Both the position numbers and the translations under genes were made by a program. Under the pieces are notes generated by a model that did no database searches, was not told the origin of the DNA, and saw only the letters and a program-made list of their open reading frames with translations. Shown piece by piece: positions 1 through 9,659 of a stretch of DNA of 64,000 nucleotides. Position 1 is the first letter of the stretch, and each line of letters opens with the position of its first letter. Source of the stretch: Brevibacillus brevis (GTDB lineage Bacteria; Bacillota; Bacilli; Brevibacillales; Brevibacillaceae); NCBI RefSeq assembly GCF_022026395.1, contig NZ_CP041767.1, positions 5,934,001-5,998,000 of the forward strand, read 5' to 3'.

Positions 1-1398
1 AAATATCAGAATCAAAAGGACGTACCAGGGATGTTTTTCCAGCAATTGTCCGCTCAGATGGGTATGGATAAGAGCTTTTCCGATTATTACTTGAATGCCT
101 TGCAAACAGCAAAGGCTCAGGCACAAGCGAATCTCGAAAAGGAAAAATATCAGGACGAATCTTTCATTGAAACACTCCTTGCCATTCCAGATGAATACTA
201 CGGCGGCAAAAAGAAGAAGCAGGCAGAGCTCACGGCCTTGTTCCAGGACTATGAAAAGACGAAGCTACGGAAATTGATCGCTTCTGCTCCTTTTGAAGAA
301 GTCATCACCAAAACGGCTACAAGCATACGTCATTACGAAAAATTGGGTATTGAGACAGATTGGCTAGTGGGTCAGTTGGAAAAGTATGCGCTAGCTGAAA
401 TCAAGGAAGTCATTCGTTCAAAGGATTTGAGTGCCTTCGTTGACATGGCAGCCGCCTATCGCAAAATCGAGGATGTGCTGTCCAGTGATTCACCTGTCCT
501 CGATTCGATCACCCGCTATCTGGAAGGCAAGCTTAAGCAGGCAGAACAATACATCAAGTCGTTCGAGTTCACCAAAGCACGTGAATTGTACGAACAGTTG
601 AATCCGCTCCAGGATACAGCTACACTCCTGTCCGATCTGGAAAAGCTCTGGTTGGAATACGATCCAGCACGCTTATTGCAATTGAGATATCCAGACAGAA
701 CGTTCACCGACATGCTCTCTGGCACAGATCGCTGGGGAGCAAAGCTTTACGCATTTGGACTCTCTGAGGCAGATCAACGTCTTTATTTCGCAGCGAAAAT
801 GCCAAATGACTCGATCCTCTATTTGGATCAGTCGCTCGATGCAGACATGAAATCGGCAAAGGCTAAGATCGACGATACTCTCGGAACTAAAGAAAAGCCT
901 GTGATTATCGTGAGTGCATCCGGCAAGGAGCGTGCTAACGCCTACACGGCACTCTCTCCGAATTTGACAAAAGAGTCACTTGATAAGCGCTTTTCGGTTG
1001 AGGCTGATGAACTCAGCGTAGAGGACTCCGAGCATGTGATCATGAAAAATGCGGTAGGCAAAGGGGAAAACGAAATCGCTTTGTTCAAGCTCGAGGACAA
1101 TGGCTTGGCTTATATGGAAAAGCTGGCTGACTTGGAGGAGGGTTCCGAAGAAACGACCGAGGGAACCGGGTCAGAAGAAGCGCCTTCCCCTGCTGACGGC
1201 ACAACAGAAGCGACGGATAAAACTCCCCCTGCCACTCAAAAAATCGATGTTTTTGCAGGACCCGGTGAAGAATATGAGAAGATCGGTCAGGTAGCAGCAG
1301 ATGGTTCCTTCCAAGTCATCGCAGATCTGAATGGCTGGTATCAGATTGTGTTTGATGGAAAAGAAGGCTGGATACGCACTGCCGAATCAACGCCGTAA
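1..1398 (+). CDS. SH3-domain protein, 5' end outside window
   Basis: The reading frame is open from base 1, so the first visible ATG at 31 need not be the start and the gene is probably cut by the window edge. The visible part is hydrophilic and rich in Lys, Glu and helix formers. It ends in a low-complexity Glu/Thr/Pro linker (about residues 370-405) followed by a bacterial SH3-like domain in the last 50 residues (DVFAGPGEEYEKIGQV, then GWYQIVFDGKEGWI). Bacterial SH3 domains usually bind cell wall or peptide ligands, so an envelope role is likely, but the main body matches no family I recognise. A signal or membrane anchor would lie upstream of the window. A terminator follows at 1417-1470. 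Confidence 0.75.
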   Translation, partial: KYQNQKDVPGMFFQQLSAQMGMDKSFSDYYLNALQTAKAQAQANLEKEKYQDESFIETLLAIPDEYYGGKKKKQAELTALFQDYEKTKLRKLIASAPFEEVITKTATSIRHYEKLGIETDWLVGQLEKYALAEIKEVIRSKDLSAFVDMAAAYRKIEDVLSSDSPVLDSITRYLEGKLKQAEQYIKSFEFTKARELYEQLNPLQDTATLLSDLEKLWLEYDPARLLQLRYPDRTFTDMLSGTDRWGAKLYAFGLSEADQRLYFAAKMPNDSILYLDQSLDADMKSAKAKIDDTLGTKEKPVIIVSASGKERANAYTALSPNLTKESLDKRFSVEADELSVEDSEHVIMKNAVGKGENEIALFKLEDNGLAYMEKLADLEEGSEETTEGTGSEEAPSPADGTTEATDKTPPATQKIDVFAGPGEEYEKIGQVAADGSFQVIADLNGWYQIVFDGKEGWIRTAESTP

Positions 1399-1416
1399 TC
1401 TGTTTGCTGAATTAGG

Positions 1417-1470
1417 AGCTCCCCCTCGCGATCATGGCATACCTTCCTTGATCTGCGTCGGGAGCTTTTC
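1417..1470 (+). terminator. Rho-independent terminator after SH3 protein
   Basis: AGCTCCC (1417-1423) pairs with GGGAGCT (1460-1466), with an inner GATCA/TGATC pairing, and is followed by a T-rich stretch. Confidence 0.6.
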
Positions 1471-1550
1471 CTCATTTTTCCGCGTTGCGCTAGGTGTCAG
1501 ATTATTCTATAATTTATTTTTATTTTATAGACAGATAGGAGTGAGAAGAG

Positions 1551-2183
1551 ATGTTTGGAATCGTTCATTATGAAGCATTTCTGATGACCGCGATCATGTT
1601 GAACCTGATACCCGGCTCAGACACGATGTACATCATCACCCGCAGCATTTCGCAAGGAAAACAGGCAGGTATTCTTTCGGTTCTCGGCATTTTGACAGGC
1701 TCACTCATTCACACGCTCTTGGCTGCTTTCGGCTTGTCGCTCATTTTGGCGCAGTCCATCGTGCTTTTTAACATCGTCAAAATATTGGGCGTCGCCTATC
1801 TCGTCTATTTGGGCATTCGGATGCTCATGGCAAAGGAATCACCAGCTTTTGACGCAGCCGATTCCAAGAAGGTGAAGGGTGAAAAGGTCTATCTGCAAGC
1901 GATCCTGACAAGTGTCACGAATCCAAAGGTCGCCCTGTTTTTCATCGCCTTCCTCCCGCAATTTGTTAGCGCGACGGAAGCCGGACCACTTCCTTTCCTT
2001 ATTCTTGGTCTTACTTTTACCGTTACGGGTGGCATCTGGTGTAGTCTCCTCGCCCTGTTTGCTTCCTTTGCTACACAAAAATTGCGCAATAACCAGAAGT
2101 TCTCTGTCATTCTCAACAAGCTGACGGGGATTGTTTTTATCGGGATGGGGTTGAATTTGTTGCGGGCGAAAGCGAATCCTTAG
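1551..2183 (+). CDS. LysE/RhtB family amino-acid exporter
   Basis: A 210-residue integral membrane protein of the LysE/RhtB superfamily, whose members export amino acids or small metabolites. The N-terminal NLIPGSDTMYIITRS corresponds to the family's conserved N-P-G-P region (here IPGSD). About six hydrophobic segments are visible, with the family's charged middle part and a TNPKVALFFIAFLPQF motif at about residue 121. The length is normal. The ATG has an AGGAG site about 9 bases upstream. The substrate cannot be deduced. The next gene starts 11 bases after the stop, so the two may be co-transcribed, though their functions look unrelated. Confidence 0.88.
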   Translation: MFGIVHYEAFLMTAIMLNLIPGSDTMYIITRSISQGKQAGILSVLGILTGSLIHTLLAAFGLSLILAQSIVLFNIVKILGVAYLVYLGIRMLMAKESPAFDAADSKKVKGEKVYLQAILTSVTNPKVALFFIAFLPQFVSATEAGPLPFLILGLTFTVTGGIWCSLLALFASFATQKLRNNQKFSVILNKLTGIVFIGMGLNLLRAKANP

Positions 2184-2194
2184 GAGGTTTGTCT

Positions 2195-2827
2195 ATGAAA
2201 AAGATTATTTCAGTACTCGCACTCATTCTTTGCTTTGCTTTTTTACCTGTTCAAATGATTGAAGCACATCCAGGCAGAACGGATGCAAATGGTGGGCACA
2301 CCTGTAGAACAAACTGCGAAAAATGGGGATTACAGTATGGAGAATATCACTATCACAACGGTGGCGGTGGTTCTTCCAACAGCCAAGTGAAAAAATTGGC
2401 CCCTCCAAAACCAGCGGCCCCCCGTACACAACCTAAAATACTACCTTCAAAAACAATTGTTGCTGTAGACAATGCTAACGTTTATTCTGCTCCATCCCTT
2501 GACTCTGTCGTTACTGCAACCCTATGGTATGGTTTTGAAATCAAAGCATCCGGTACACAGCCAGAATTTATCGCCATGGATCAAGGTTACGTTTCCAAAA
2601 CAATGGTCACCTCTTATACACCAATTACTCCCAAGACCGTTAAAATTCAAGGAGAGAAAGGCTACTTCTTCTCGACCCCTTCCACAGAAAGTCCAGGCAG
2701 GGGCTACGCTGTCAGAGATGCACTTGTTCAAGTAGTCGGTGAACGTGGAGATTGGTATTACGGCGCCACCATCGATGAAAATGGGAAGGTTTTAGTTGGA
2801 TTTGTTTCGAAAAGCGTCGCCTATTAA
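2195..2827 (+). CDS. Secreted YHYH-domain protein
   Basis: A 210-residue secreted protein. The N-terminus is a typical signal peptide ending near IEAHP. It is followed by a short Cys/His-rich block (HPGRTDANGGHTC, then GEYHYHNGG) that matches the small YHYH domain found in secreted bacterial proteins. The remainder (about residues 85-210) is a beta-rich region that looks like two SH3-like repeats (NVYSAPSLDSVV and GYFFSTPSTESPG). ATG at 2195 is chosen over TTG at 2189 because AGGAGG lies 7 bases before it. The function is unknown; the His/Cys block could bind metal. A terminator follows. Confidence 0.82.
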   Translation: MKKIISVLALILCFAFLPVQMIEAHPGRTDANGGHTCRTNCEKWGLQYGEYHYHNGGGGSSNSQVKKLAPPKPAAPRTQPKILPSKTIVAVDNANVYSAPSLDSVVTATLWYGFEIKASGTQPEFIAMDQGYVSKTMVTSYTPITPKTVKIQGEKGYFFSTPSTESPGRGYAVRDALVQVVGERGDWYYGATIDENGKVLVGFVSKSVAY

Positions 2828-2845
2828 CTATAGAAAAAAGACCGA

Positions 2846-2886
2846 AAAAGCCAGGCAGGAGATTCTTTCTCCTCTGGCTTTTTTCA
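2846..2886 (+). terminator. Rho-independent terminator
   Basis: AAAAAGCCAG and CTGGCTTTTTT form a strong stem that also contains AGGAGA/TCTCCT and ends in a T run. Confidence 0.85.
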
Positions 2887-3083
2887 TGTTCAGAAATTGT
2901 TTAGATCAAATGATTATGATACCTCTAGGCATTTTTTCACAACTGGAACAGCGGGTGAATCTGTTGTTCTCGACTAGCAAGATTTGTACAACGAAGAATG
3001 CCCTTGTTGAAAAAGTTTAGTATAACTAAAAATCAAGACAAGGGGGGGGAAAGATGAATTGAGTTAACGGTGCAAAAAGGGAG

Positions 3084-3710
3084 TTGAAGAATGTGCGAGT
3101 GCTGTTAAGTGCTGGGTTTATCTTGGCAGGCTTATTCCTCCTTTTCTATCCTCAATGGGAAACGGCGGTATCTGCACAAAAGCAAGAACAGCTCATCGAA
3201 GCGTTCGAACAACTGAGCAACGTCAGCGAGCAAATAGAAACATCTACATCCGAGGACCCACCAGCTCCTCAGATACAAGCGCCGCTCGCTATGTTGGAAG
3301 GTGCCAGAGGCGTGATTCGGATTCCCAAAATTGATCTGGAAATGATGATTTTTGAAGGCGCGGACAAGCATGCCTTGAGTAAAGGGGTTGGCCTGATCGA
3401 GCCAGACAAGGAATTCGGTGTGAACAATGTTGGACTGGCAGGTCATCGCGGGATTACTCATGGTAAGCAATTCAATCGTTTGGACGAACTAGCACCTAAT
3501 GATGAGATTGAGATCAGGACGAAAACGGCAACCTACCAATTCGTTGTCGTGAAAGCCTTTGTCGTAGATCGTACACAAATAGAAGTTCTAGTGGATCAAA
3601 AGAAGCCATTGATCACCTTGGTCACATGCACCCCTGTTGGAGCAAAAGATCCGAAGGACAGACTGATCGTTCAAGCTGAATGGAAACAAACGACTTCATC
3701 TCAGCCCTAA
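3084..3710 (+). CDS. Class D sortase
   Basis: A 208-residue transpeptidase that joins LPXTG-type proteins to the cell wall. It has an N-terminal membrane anchor (about residues 7-23) and a sortase beta-barrel. The triad is visible as His121 (LAGHRG), Cys182 (TLVTCTP) and Arg193 (DRLIVQ). The layout (N-terminal anchor, TLVTCTP, short length) fits class D. The TTG start has a GGGAG site directly upstream; GTG at 3093 is an alternative. The neighbouring gene, 50 bases downstream, encodes a large protein with an LPQTG sorting signal, so this sortase is very probably dedicated to that adhesin. Confidence 0.93.
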   Translation: MKNVRVLLSAGFILAGLFLLFYPQWETAVSAQKQEQLIEAFEQLSNVSEQIETSTSEDPPAPQIQAPLAMLEGARGVIRIPKIDLEMMIFEGADKHALSKGVGLIEPDKEFGVNNVGLAGHRGITHGKQFNRLDELAPNDEIEIRTKTATYQFVVVKAFVVDRTQIEVLVDQKKPLITLVTCTPVGAKDPKDRLIVQAEWKQTTSSQP

Positions 3711-3760
3711 CACTTCCTACTGAAAGAATGAGCTAGTTTGATTACGTACAGGAGGAGCAT

Positions 3761-6700
3761 ATGCAAAGGAAATCTTGGGTCGTTGTGGTGGCACTTTTGC
3801 TCATCATCCAAAACTTTTTCGGTTTCACGACAACCACGTATGCCCAAACACAAGATGAGGTTGTCGTTGGCAATAGTGGGGAGCCGGGCACAGGGACTCC
3901 TACCGATCCGGGCACAGGAACTCCTACCGATCCGGGCACAGGAACTCCTACCGATCCGGGCACAGGAACCCCTACCGATCCGGGCACAGGAACCCCTACC
4001 GATCCGGGTACAGGAACTCCTACCGATCCGGGCACAGGAACTCCTACCGATCCGGGCACAGGGACTCCTACCGATCCGGGTACAGGAACTCCTACCGATC
4101 CGAGCACAGGAACTCCTACCGATCCGGGCACAGGAACTCCTACCGATCCGGGTACAGGAACCCCTACCGATCCGGGCACAGGAACCCCTACCGATCCGGG
4201 TACAGGGACTCCTACCGATCCGGGCACGGGAACTCCTACCGATCCGGGCACGGGAACTCCGACTACTCCGCCGGGCACGGGAACTCCGACTACGCCACCT
4301 GTTGAACCACCAGTTCCTCTACCAGAGGTACCGGTACCAGTTCCAGACCCTGAAGACAACATCATCAAAGACAACATCATCACCAGCGTAGTCATGAAGG
4401 ACAAAGACGGAAACAACATTGAAGACATCCGCCCTGATCAGGGCTCGCGTGTTCAAGTTGATTTCACTTGGAAAATCCCTGCTGGACATCCTTACTCAGA
4501 AGGTGCCACCTTTACCTTCCCTCTCCCAGATAAGTTTCGGACCGATCGCGTTTTGACCGGAGATCTGAACGGAGGATACGGCACCTATGAAGTAACAACA
4601 GATGGCACCGTCACTTTCATTTTTAGTGATAGCATCAATGACGGCGCAGAGATCAATGACGGAACGTTCTATGTATGGCGGGAATTTGATGAGAAAAAAT
4701 TTGAGGGCGGCACGAGACAGGAAATCGATTTTAAATTCGATGGCATCGCCCCGATCTCTGTCCATTTCAAAGGCAAAAACAACAATGAAATCGACAAGAA
4801 CGGAAAAGCAAACAAGGGCATGAATCCTAGCCACCTCGACTGGACCGTCGATTTTAACATGAGTGAAAATCCGATTAAAGGCGCTGTCTTTACGGATGAG
4901 ATTCCAAGCGGTCTGGACATCGACATGAGCTCGATTAAGGTTTTTCCATTAGAAGTTCAGTTGAATGGCTCTGTTAATCCAATGGCTGAGGTAACTACCT
5001 TCACTCCTGAGAAATTGACAGAAGGAAATGGGTTCAAAATGAACTTTGGCGACATCGACGGTGCTTATCGGGTCACGTACAAGACCAACGTCACTGGTAC
5101 GACAGATACAACCTACACGAATAAAGCCACTGTCACAGGAACGAACCTTCCAAAGGATTTAATCGATTCCGCCAATGTCCCTGTTCGATTCAGCCAGCCT
5201 TTGAACAAAAAAGCGATTGGCTATGATTACAACACGCAAACAATCACCTGGGCTATTCAGTACAACTACAATGAAAAACTGATCAAGCAAAGCGATGCAT
5301 GGCTCGAAGATCGCTTCGATACCAGTCATCAAGAGCTCGTGAATAGTTCTTTTACCGTTCATAAAATGACCATCGGCGACAACGGAAACGGAACAAAAGA
5401 CGGGGCTGCCATCAAAGGGTACAACGTAACCCCATCGGATACCGGCTTCCGCTTGGAGTTTGACCATGACGTGTCAGCAGCTTACGAAATCACCTACCAA
5501 ACCAAAGCCAAAAATCGGGTCCACCAAGACAGCTACCTCGTGAAAAATGAAGTAGAGATCTATGATGGAACCAAAAAAGATGCATCCAGAGAGATCACGC
5601 AAGCAATCTTCTGGAAAAACGCCAAAAAGGAAAAAGTCGATTACCTGAATAAAACGATCGAGTGGACGCTTAGTCTAAACGAGGACAATCAGGTGATGGA
5701 TGAAGTCGTCATTACCGACAGTTATGCGGGACAAGGGCTGACTCTTCTTCCTGACAAAGTAAAAATCAACGATTGGACAAAGGATTTGGAAGAAGGCCCT
5801 GACAAAGACTACACCATCTCTCCGAATCCAAAGTACGAGGAAGGATTCAAGATCACCTTCCACAAACCAGTCACAAAAGCCCTTGTGATTACGTACCTGA
5901 CGAAGTTCGATCCTACTTCCAAGGACCGTCCATCCGCGTACAAAAACAAGGCTGAACTGAACTGGAAGGAAAACGGGAAAGCACAAGACCCCATCACGAA
6001 ATCCGCTACTGTTAAACCAGACAGCTACACCAGCAATAACGGCAACAAAACAGGCGCATACGACGCCCGCACAAAAGAAATCACATGGACAATCGATGTG
6101 AACTATAACCTTCACAAGATTAACAACGCGATTATTCGGGATTTTTATACCGGAGAACAAACTTTTGTGAAAGACTCGTTACGAGTGCATAAATTGTTGC
6201 TTACAGGTGGAGCAGACGGCGTGAAAGTGGTCGAAGGACCAGTTGTTCCTATCAAATTCGACCCATTAACCAACGGTTTTGAACTGCATCTTGGAGAGAT
6301 CGACTCGGCCTATCGCATCACGTACACAACCAGTTTGGCTGATCTCCCTGTCGGAGAAGTGTACGAAAACAATGCCACTATGCATGATAGTGACATAACA
6401 GGCACTCCACTCTATAAAGGCAAGACGACCGTGAGACCAGCATACGGTGGGGAGTACGTCCTCAAAACAGGCGTACAGGGTACAGGAGCAGATTCAGAGT
6501 ATGCAACATGGACAGTAAAAATCAATCCGAGCCAGTCTTATATTTCGGCAGGTGCTGTATTGACCGATACGCTGTCCAGCAATCAAATTCTGATGAAAGA
6601 TTCCTTCAAGCTCTTTACGACAACCGTCTCTGAATCCGGTGCCTTGGCTATCGGAAAAGAAGTGGCAGTCGAGGACTACACATTAGAAGTGGTCGGCAAC

Positions 6701-8653
6701 ACCTTTAAACTGACTTTCAAAAACGACCTGCACACTGCCTACATCCTGGAGTACCGCTCCTTTATCAATGCTGATCATGGAGAAATCATCAAAAACGAAG
6801 CCTCTTTTGCAGGGAAAAAAGTTGTAGGTAAAGGTAAAGACGGACAAGATGGTGTCAAAGTCAGCTTGTCGGGCGCTGGTGGCGGAGCCGGCACACCTGG
6901 TAAAGGCGACTTGAAAATCGTCAAAACAGACGCAGATTCGAAAAAAGCATTGGCAGGAGCCACGTTTGGTCTTTACGACAAGACAGGAAATACCTTGCTG
7001 GAAACAGTCGTGACCGACGAAAATGGCATTGCCACCTTCAAAGGCTACAAATTTAAAGCGTACAAGCTAAAAGAACTATCCGCTCCTGTTGGCTACGTCA
7101 TCACAGACGAGTACAGAAACGGAAAAGACATTACGTTAAAAGCTCCTGAAGGTGCTGACCCTGCCGCTCCAGTTACAATCGAAATGACCATCGGGAACAA
7201 GCTGCTCCGTCAAGGATTTGAGTTAACCAAAGTTGACGCGGAGAATACTGGCAAAACGCTGGAAGGCGCTGTCTTCAATCTGCAGGTTGAAAAGGGCGGA
7301 GCGTTCGAAACGATCGCTGAGCTGACAACCGGCTCTGACGGAAAAGTTTCCAAAGGCGATCTGGCAGAAGGCAACTATCAGCTAGTCGAAACGAAAGCTC
7401 CGAAGGGATACAAGCTGGATGCGACTCCCCTTTCATTCAAAATCGCCTCCAATCAGACAGAAATTGTGACCCTTACGAAAAAGAACGCCAAAAATATTGG
7501 GTCCGTTCAATTGCTGAAAGTGGACCACTACACCAAAGAACCACTTCCTGGCGTAACCTTTGAGCTTCAAGATGCCGACGGGAAAGTACTGCAAAGTGGA
7601 CTCACAACGAATAAGGACGGTATCCTTCTCCTCGAAAACCTGAAAGCAGGATTCTACCAGCTCGTGGAAACAAAAGCCCTGGCTGATTATGAGCTTGCTG
7701 AACCACTGAAATTCGAAGTGACAGAGGAAGGAACTGCCTCTCTCACGTTGACCAACAGATTGAACCCAGGATCTGTGAAACTGACCAAAGTAAGAACAGG
7801 ATACCCAAATCATAAACTCAAAGGAGCTGAATTTACGCTCCGGGATGAACATGGTCAGGTAGCCAAAGATATGAACGGTCAGGAGCTTACCAAGCTGACT
7901 ACGGATGGCAACGGAGAGCTGATTGTTGAAGGCCTGAATCCGGGCAAGTATGAGTTTATCGAGACAAAAGCACCTGCTGGTTATGTAAAAAGCAGCAAGC
8001 CGATCGAGTTCGAGATTAAAAGAAACCAAGTAGCTGGCGACCATGTGCTCGTCACTGTCGAAAATGACGTGACCTCCGGTGGTGGCGGCGGTGGTGGTGG
8101 CGGTGGCGGAAATCCTGATCCAAAACCGGAGCCAGAGCCTGAAAAGCCAGAACCAAAGCCAGAGCCTGAACCAGAACCTAAACCAGAGCCCGAACCGGAA
8201 AAGCCAGACAAACCGGAGAAGCCAGACAAACCAGACAAACCCGATAAACCTGACAAACCAGATAAACCTGGCAAACCGGATCAACCTGGCAAACCGGATC
8301 AACCTGGAAACCCAGATCAACCTGGAAACCCAGACCAACCTAGAAACCCAGACCAACCTGGCAGCCCAGACCAACCTGGCAACTCGAATCAACCGGGCAC
8401 TCCTGATGCAAACAACAACACCACGAACCCCAACACTTCAGAAGAGCTGAATCAAACAGAAAATACGACCAAACCAAACGATTCGGGAGCTGCCAATAAC
8501 TCCAACGTCTTGGAAACCAGCAACGAATCTCCATCAACAGGCAAAGTATTGCCGCAGACTGGAGAACAGGCTAACCCACTCCCTATCGTTGCGGGTATCG
8601 TTTCGATCTTGATCGGTATTTCGATCATGTATCGCAGAAGCAAAAAAGCGTAG
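3761..8653 (+). CDS. LPQTG-anchored adhesin with collagen-binding and Cna-B domains
   Basis: A 1630-residue wall-anchored surface protein. In order: signal peptide (1-29); a stalk of 15 octapeptides (G/S)TGTPTDP (about 43-162) plus two degenerate units; an Ig-like head (about 205-340); about five consecutive collagen-binding-type modules, each opening with a T-I-x-W-T-like strand (about 350-1040); four Cna-B/SpaA domains (starting near 1048, 1152, 1247 and 1337), each with a K-T/V-D strand and an E-T/L-KAP-like strand as in isopeptide-stabilised domains; a polyglycine hinge; a Pro-rich PDKPDQP wall-spanning tract; then LPQTG at 1597-1601, a hydrophobic segment and an RRSKKA tail. AGGAGG lies 7 bases before the ATG. 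The ligand is unknown; adhesion to host or plant matrix is an inference from domain type. Confidence 0.93.
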   Translation: MQRKSWVVVVALLLIIQNFFGFTTTTYAQTQDEVVVGNSGEPGTGTPTDPGTGTPTDPGTGTPTDPGTGTPTDPGTGTPTDPGTGTPTDPGTGTPTDPGTGTPTDPGTGTPTDPSTGTPTDPGTGTPTDPGTGTPTDPGTGTPTDPGTGTPTDPGTGTPTDPGTGTPTTPPGTGTPTTPPVEPPVPLPEVPVPVPDPEDNIIKDNIITSVVMKDKDGNNIEDIRPDQGSRVQVDFTWKIPAGHPYSEGATFTFPLPDKFRTDRVLTGDLNGGYGTYEVTTDGTVTFIFSDSINDGAEINDGTFYVWREFDEKKFEGGTRQEIDFKFDGIAPISVHFKGKNNNEIDKNGKANKGMNPSHLDWTVDFNMSENPIKGAVFTDEIPSGLDIDMSSIKVFPLEVQLNGSVNPMAEVTTFTPEKLTEGNGFKMNFGDIDGAYRVTYKTNVTGTTDTTYTNKATVTGTNLPKDLIDSANVPVRFSQPLNKKAIGYDYNTQTITWAIQYNYNEKLIKQSDAWLEDRFDTSHQELVNSSFTVHKMTIGDNGNGTKDGAAIKGYNVTPSDTGFRLEFDHDVSAAYEITYQTKAKNRVHQDSYLVKNEVEIYDGTKKDASREITQAIFWKNAKKEKVDYLNKTIEWTLSLNEDNQVMDEVVITDSYAGQGLTLLPDKVKINDWTKDLEEGPDKDYTISPNPKYEEGFKITFHKPVTKALVITYLTKFDPTSKDRPSAYKNKAELNWKENGKAQDPITKSATVKPDSYTSNNGNKTGAYDARTKEITWTIDVNYNLHKINNAIIRDFYTGEQTFVKDSLRVHKLLLTGGADGVKVVEGPVVPIKFDPLTNGFELHLGEIDSAYRITYTTSLADLPVGEVYENNATMHDSDITGTPLYKGKTTVRPAYGGEYVLKTGVQGTGADSEYATWTVKINPSQSYISAGAVLTDTLSSNQILMKDSFKLFTTTVSESGALAIGKEVAVEDYTLEVVGNTFKLTFKNDLHTAYILEYRSFINADHGEIIKNEASFAGKKVVGKGKDGQDGVKVSLSGAGGGAGTPGKGDLKIVKTDADSKKALAGATFGLYDKTGNTLLETVVTDENGIATFKGYKFKAYKLKELSAPVGYVITDEYRNGKDITLKAPEGADPAAPVTIEMTIGNKLLRQGFELTKVDAENTGKTLEGAVFNLQVEKGGAFETIAELTTGSDGKVSKGDLAEGNYQLVETKAPKGYKLDATPLSFKIASNQTEIVTLTKKNAKNIGSVQLLKVDHYTKEPLPGVTFELQDADGKVLQSGLTTNKDGILLLENLKAGFYQLVETKALADYELAEPLKFEVTEEGTASLTLTNRLNPGSVKLTKVRTGYPNHKLKGAEFTLRDEHGQVAKDMNGQELTKLTTDGNGELIVEGLNPGKYEFIETKAPAGYVKSSKPIEFEIKRNQVAGDHVLVTVENDVTSGGGGGGGGGGGNPDPKPEPEPEKPEPKPEPEPEPKPEPEPEKPDKPEKPDKPDKPDKPDKPDKPGKPDQPGKPDQPGNPDQPGNPDQPRNPDQPGSPDQPGNSNQPGTPDANNNTTNPNTSEELNQTENTTKPNDSGAANNSNVLETSNESPSTGKVLPQTGEQANPLPIVAGIVSILIGISIMYRRSKKA
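3887..4297 (+). repeat. 24-bp tandem repeat coding (G/S)TGTPTDP
   Basis: Fifteen in-frame 24-bp units run from 3887 to 4246, nearly identical at the DNA level (variation mostly GGC/GGT and ACA/ACG). Two degenerate GTGTPTTPP units follow. The tenth unit (4103) changes Gly to Ser. A unit length divisible by three allows slippage to change stalk length without a frameshift. Confidence 0.95.
8066..8405 (+). repeat. Polyglycine and Pro-rich low-complexity coding tract
   Basis: GGT/GGC repeats code for about 11 glycines. These are followed by PEPEPKP-type and then PDKPDKP / PGNPDQP-type short repeats. This is the wall-spanning part of the adhesin and another likely site of length variation. Confidence 0.85.
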
Positions 8654-8661
8654 CTCATCTA

Positions 8662-8704
8662 AAGAACCAAGTCCAGAGATCTCCCTGGCTTGGTCCTCTT
8701 TTTT
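8662..8704 (+). terminator. Rho-independent terminator after adhesin
   Basis: AGAACCAAG and CTTGGTCCT form the stem, followed by a T run (8698-8704). Confidence 0.85.
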
Positions 8705-8708
8705 CTCC

Positions 8709-9659
8709 CTACTCTAGCAATTGCCGGAGAAGCGGTTCACTTTTATATAAAATCTCCAGATGTGTCGCCTCTACGTAATAACGCTCACCTTCCAGCGCGA
8801 ATACGCTGCTTGCCATGACATTCCCATCCCCAGCGTCACTATTGATCGATCCCACTGCTCTTCCATCGACCCATTTATCGGGAGACAGCGAAGGGACCGT
8901 TCGCAGGTAATGAATCGTTTCATGTCCGATGCCAGCTACCAGCGTGACGCGAATATTGCGGGCTGCGATAATCCCCATCGTTGCGTTCAAGTAGTCCATG
9001 TATTGATTTTTCACGACCATTTGCCCATAAGGTACGAAGGCTTCTACCCCCTGGTTTTTCTCCAGCAAATAATCACCGTATGCTGCTGACGGGGTAAGGT
9101 CAAGGAGACTGGGGAAGTGTCTGTGAATAGCTTGTATACGATGAAAAGGGATGCTTTGCTCCATATAGGCCAGATATACATTCATGTATAGTTCCACGAC
9201 ATTTCTTTTGGCAGAAACAGAGCGGGGCAGCTTCCCTCCTGCCCAATAGCTGTAGGCGACAGGCGATCCTGCGTTGGGAGTCGCAAAAATGAGCAACTGA
9301 TCCACATCGTTTTGATAAAATTCGCTCTGGACATACGCTCTAGCAACAAGGCCCCCCATGCTATGGCAAATGAGATTAACACAAGGGGAGCCTGTCGTTT
9401 GCTTCGCTCGCTCGATAACAGGCAGCAAAAAGCGCTCGGCGGAAATATCGATCTGCCTTCGCCAATCATAAAAGGCTACAAACAATTGTTCATTGAGGGG
9501 GTAACCCATTTTTCCAAGCAAACGGATAAATGGCTCATAAGCCGTTCGGGCAAATCCGAAGCCCCAGTCACCAGTACCCGGAATAATTCGATCACTCATC
9601 GACCCAAACAGCCCCGGAACAAAAACAATCGGTGCCTTCTGCGCAAGAAATGAACTCAT
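8709..9659 (-). CDS. Alpha/beta-hydrolase lipase (LCAT-like)
   Basis: A 316-residue esterase/lipase of the alpha/beta-hydrolase fold. It has IVFVPGLFGS near the N-terminus (oxyanion region), the nucleophile elbow CHSMGGLVARAY, and a C-terminal GDGNVMASS Asp region followed by EATHLEIL. Together these give a complete Ser-Asp-His triad. The CHSMGG elbow and GLFGS start resemble lecithin:cholesterol-acyltransferase-like lipases. The frame is open upstream, but the ATG at 9659 has a GGAGAGGAG site 8-9 bases before it, and no signal peptide is seen, so a cytoplasmic enzyme is likely. The physiological ester is unknown. It converges with the adhesin gene. Confidence 0.85.
   Translation of the reverse strand: MSSFLAQKAPIVFVPGLFGSMSDRIIPGTGDWGFGFARTAYEPFIRLLGKMGYPLNEQLFVAFYDWRRQIDISAERFLLPVIERAKQTTGSPCVNLICHSMGGLVARAYVQSEFYQNDVDQLLIFATPNAGSPVAYSYWAGGKLPRSVSAKRNVVELYMNVYLAYMEQSIPFHRIQAIHRHFPSLLDLTPSAAYGDYLLEKNQGVEAFVPYGQMVVKNQYMDYLNATMGIIAARNIRVTLVAGIGHETIHYLRTVPSLSPDKWVDGRAVGSINSDAGDGNVMASSVFALEGERYYVEATHLEILYKSEPLLRQLLE

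Noticed and set aside
3887..4297. Possible CRISPR array
   Set aside because: The units are contiguous 24-bp repeats without spacers and code for the adhesin stalk.
3742..4428. Long open frames on both strands across the 24-bp repeat (including a VGVPVPGS-type repeat protein on the minus strand)
   Set aside because: A stop-free 24-bp unit divisible by three keeps all phases open. Only the plus-strand frame has a signal peptide, ribosome site and continuation into the adhesin.
7433..8392. Minus-strand 319-codon frame rich in Arg, Trp, Phe and Leu
   Set aside because: It is the complement of the Pro/Lys/Asp-rich and Cna-B coding region of the adhesin; no ribosome site and no family resemblance.
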